64,000 nt of DNA from Palsa-965 sp044448685. Its GTDB lineage: Bacteria > Bacteroidota > Bacteroidia > Palsa-965. A program made the position numbers and the translations under genes. Location of the stretch: assembly GCA_044448685.1 (NCBI GenBank), contig JBIOHC010000012.1:28080-92079 (forward strand), read 5' to 3'. The notes under the pieces were generated by a model that saw only the letters and a program-made list of their open reading frames with translations, was not told where the DNA came from and ran no database searches. Below, piece after piece: positions 63,683-64,000 of the stretch (position 1 is its first letter; every line of letters starts with the position of its first letter).

Positions 63683-64000
63683 ATGACCGGTGAAGTATTA
63701 TTTGAGGAAAAACAATACCTGGGATATAATAAGTATTCCATGATCCGGAGGACAATTTTGGCCATATTTTGTTTTGTCCTTTATTACTGGTCTGAAAATC
63801 CCAAAGCTGTTAGTGTAGGATCTATCGATATAGGACCTTATCCGGTACGAACCATTGCAGGTTCCGGGCAGTTGTTCTTCCTGCTTGGGCTCGGAATATT
63901 GCTCCTGTCTATCATTTTATTATTCGTTTTACATCTGCATACACGGGTTTATGCAGATGGAATTCTGTTGGAAGGGCCGTGGCAGTCCAAGACAGTGCAA
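63683..64000 (+). CDS. Unknown membrane protein, N-terminal part (runs off the right edge)
   Basis: There are 106 open codons from ATG 63683 to the window edge. The sequence starts MTGEVLFEEKQYLGYNKYSM and has two likely membrane segments: RRTILAIFCFVLYYWS (about 22-37) and LFFLLGLGILLLSIILLFVL (about 64-83). About 26 extracytoplasmic residues lie between them, and a following soluble part begins HTRVYADGILLEG. I do not recognise the family. The exact -7 element 3 nt upstream supports both the gene and its start. Confidence 0.6.
   Translation, partial: MTGEVLFEEKQYLGYNKYSMIRRTILAIFCFVLYYWSENPKAVSVGSIDIGPYPVRTIAGSGQLFFLLGLGILLLSIILLFVLHLHTRVYADGILLEGPWQSKTVQ

Noticed and set aside
1..64000. 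CRISPR arrays, insertion sequences, prophage or integrative elements
   Set aside because: No regularly spaced repeats, transposase, integrase or phage gene was found on either strand; composition looks even.
1..64000. tRNA, rRNA or tmRNA genes
   Set aside because: No cloverleaf with TTCAA-type arm or rRNA signature was seen in the intergenic gaps; a tRNAscan-SE run would settle this.

Overview
The window is chromosomal DNA from a member of the Bacteroidota, probably the Chitinophagales/Sphingobacteriales side. Four things point there: type IX secretion (T9SS) C-terminal sorting domains on three secreted proteins, a PorV2/PorU2-like gene pair, many lipoproteins with SSC/TSC-type lipoboxes, and promoter -7 elements of the Bacteroidota form TAnnTTTG directly in front of many start codons. 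I saw no insertion sequence, prophage, CRISPR array, rRNA or tRNA. Most of the sequence is densely packed core genome, and the only long non-coding stretch (20848-21788) holds a decayed aminotransferase gene.

Layout. 1-270 is the start of a radical SAM gene on the minus strand. 402-5992 is a tight plus-strand run: an RND/MMPL exporter, rmlA, a nucleotide-sugar epimerase, a polyprenyl diphosphate synthase and a [2Fe-2S] ferredoxin. 6001-13716 carries a small unknown gene, sucA and sucB (E1 and E2 of 2-oxoglutarate dehydrogenase), msrC, an Ig-like lipoprotein and trpS. The matching E3 gene (lpdA) lies about 42 kb downstream at 52823. 13713-20847 is mostly minus strand: a YD-repeat-like protein, a DUF255 protein, an M90 metallopeptidase (plus strand), a LEA14-like lipoprotein, an OmpA-like protein and an M20 dipeptidase. 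21789-24292 is gpmI with an overlapping histidine kinase. A T9SS cargo gene follows.

26122-30800 is a complete-looking cyanophycin locus: isoaspartyl peptidase, cyanophycinase (cphB) and cyanophycin synthetase (cphA). Together they would make the Asp-Arg storage polymer, cut it to dipeptides and hydrolyse the dipeptides. 31036-32859 is a four-gene phosphorelay cassette without kinase or DNA-binding output: two receiver proteins that each end in a transmembrane tail, one soluble receiver and one Hpt protein. I consider it the most unusual item in the window. recQ follows.

35211-44359 is an envelope-rich section: kdsD, a GT39-type glycosyltransferase, a TMTC-like membrane/TPR protein, tatC, an AhpD-like protein, lptB, purS, pssA and another GT-C-like membrane protein. 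44478-51105 holds the porV2-porU2 pair and a small lipoprotein. lnt and lpdA follow, then a T9SS cargo gene, hemH, a large beta-helix T9SS cargo gene, pabB, tilS and the start of an unknown membrane-protein gene that runs off the right edge.

A second theme is promoter architecture. At least seven genes have a -7 element only 3-5 nt before the start codon, three of them with GTG starts, which predicts leaderless mRNAs.
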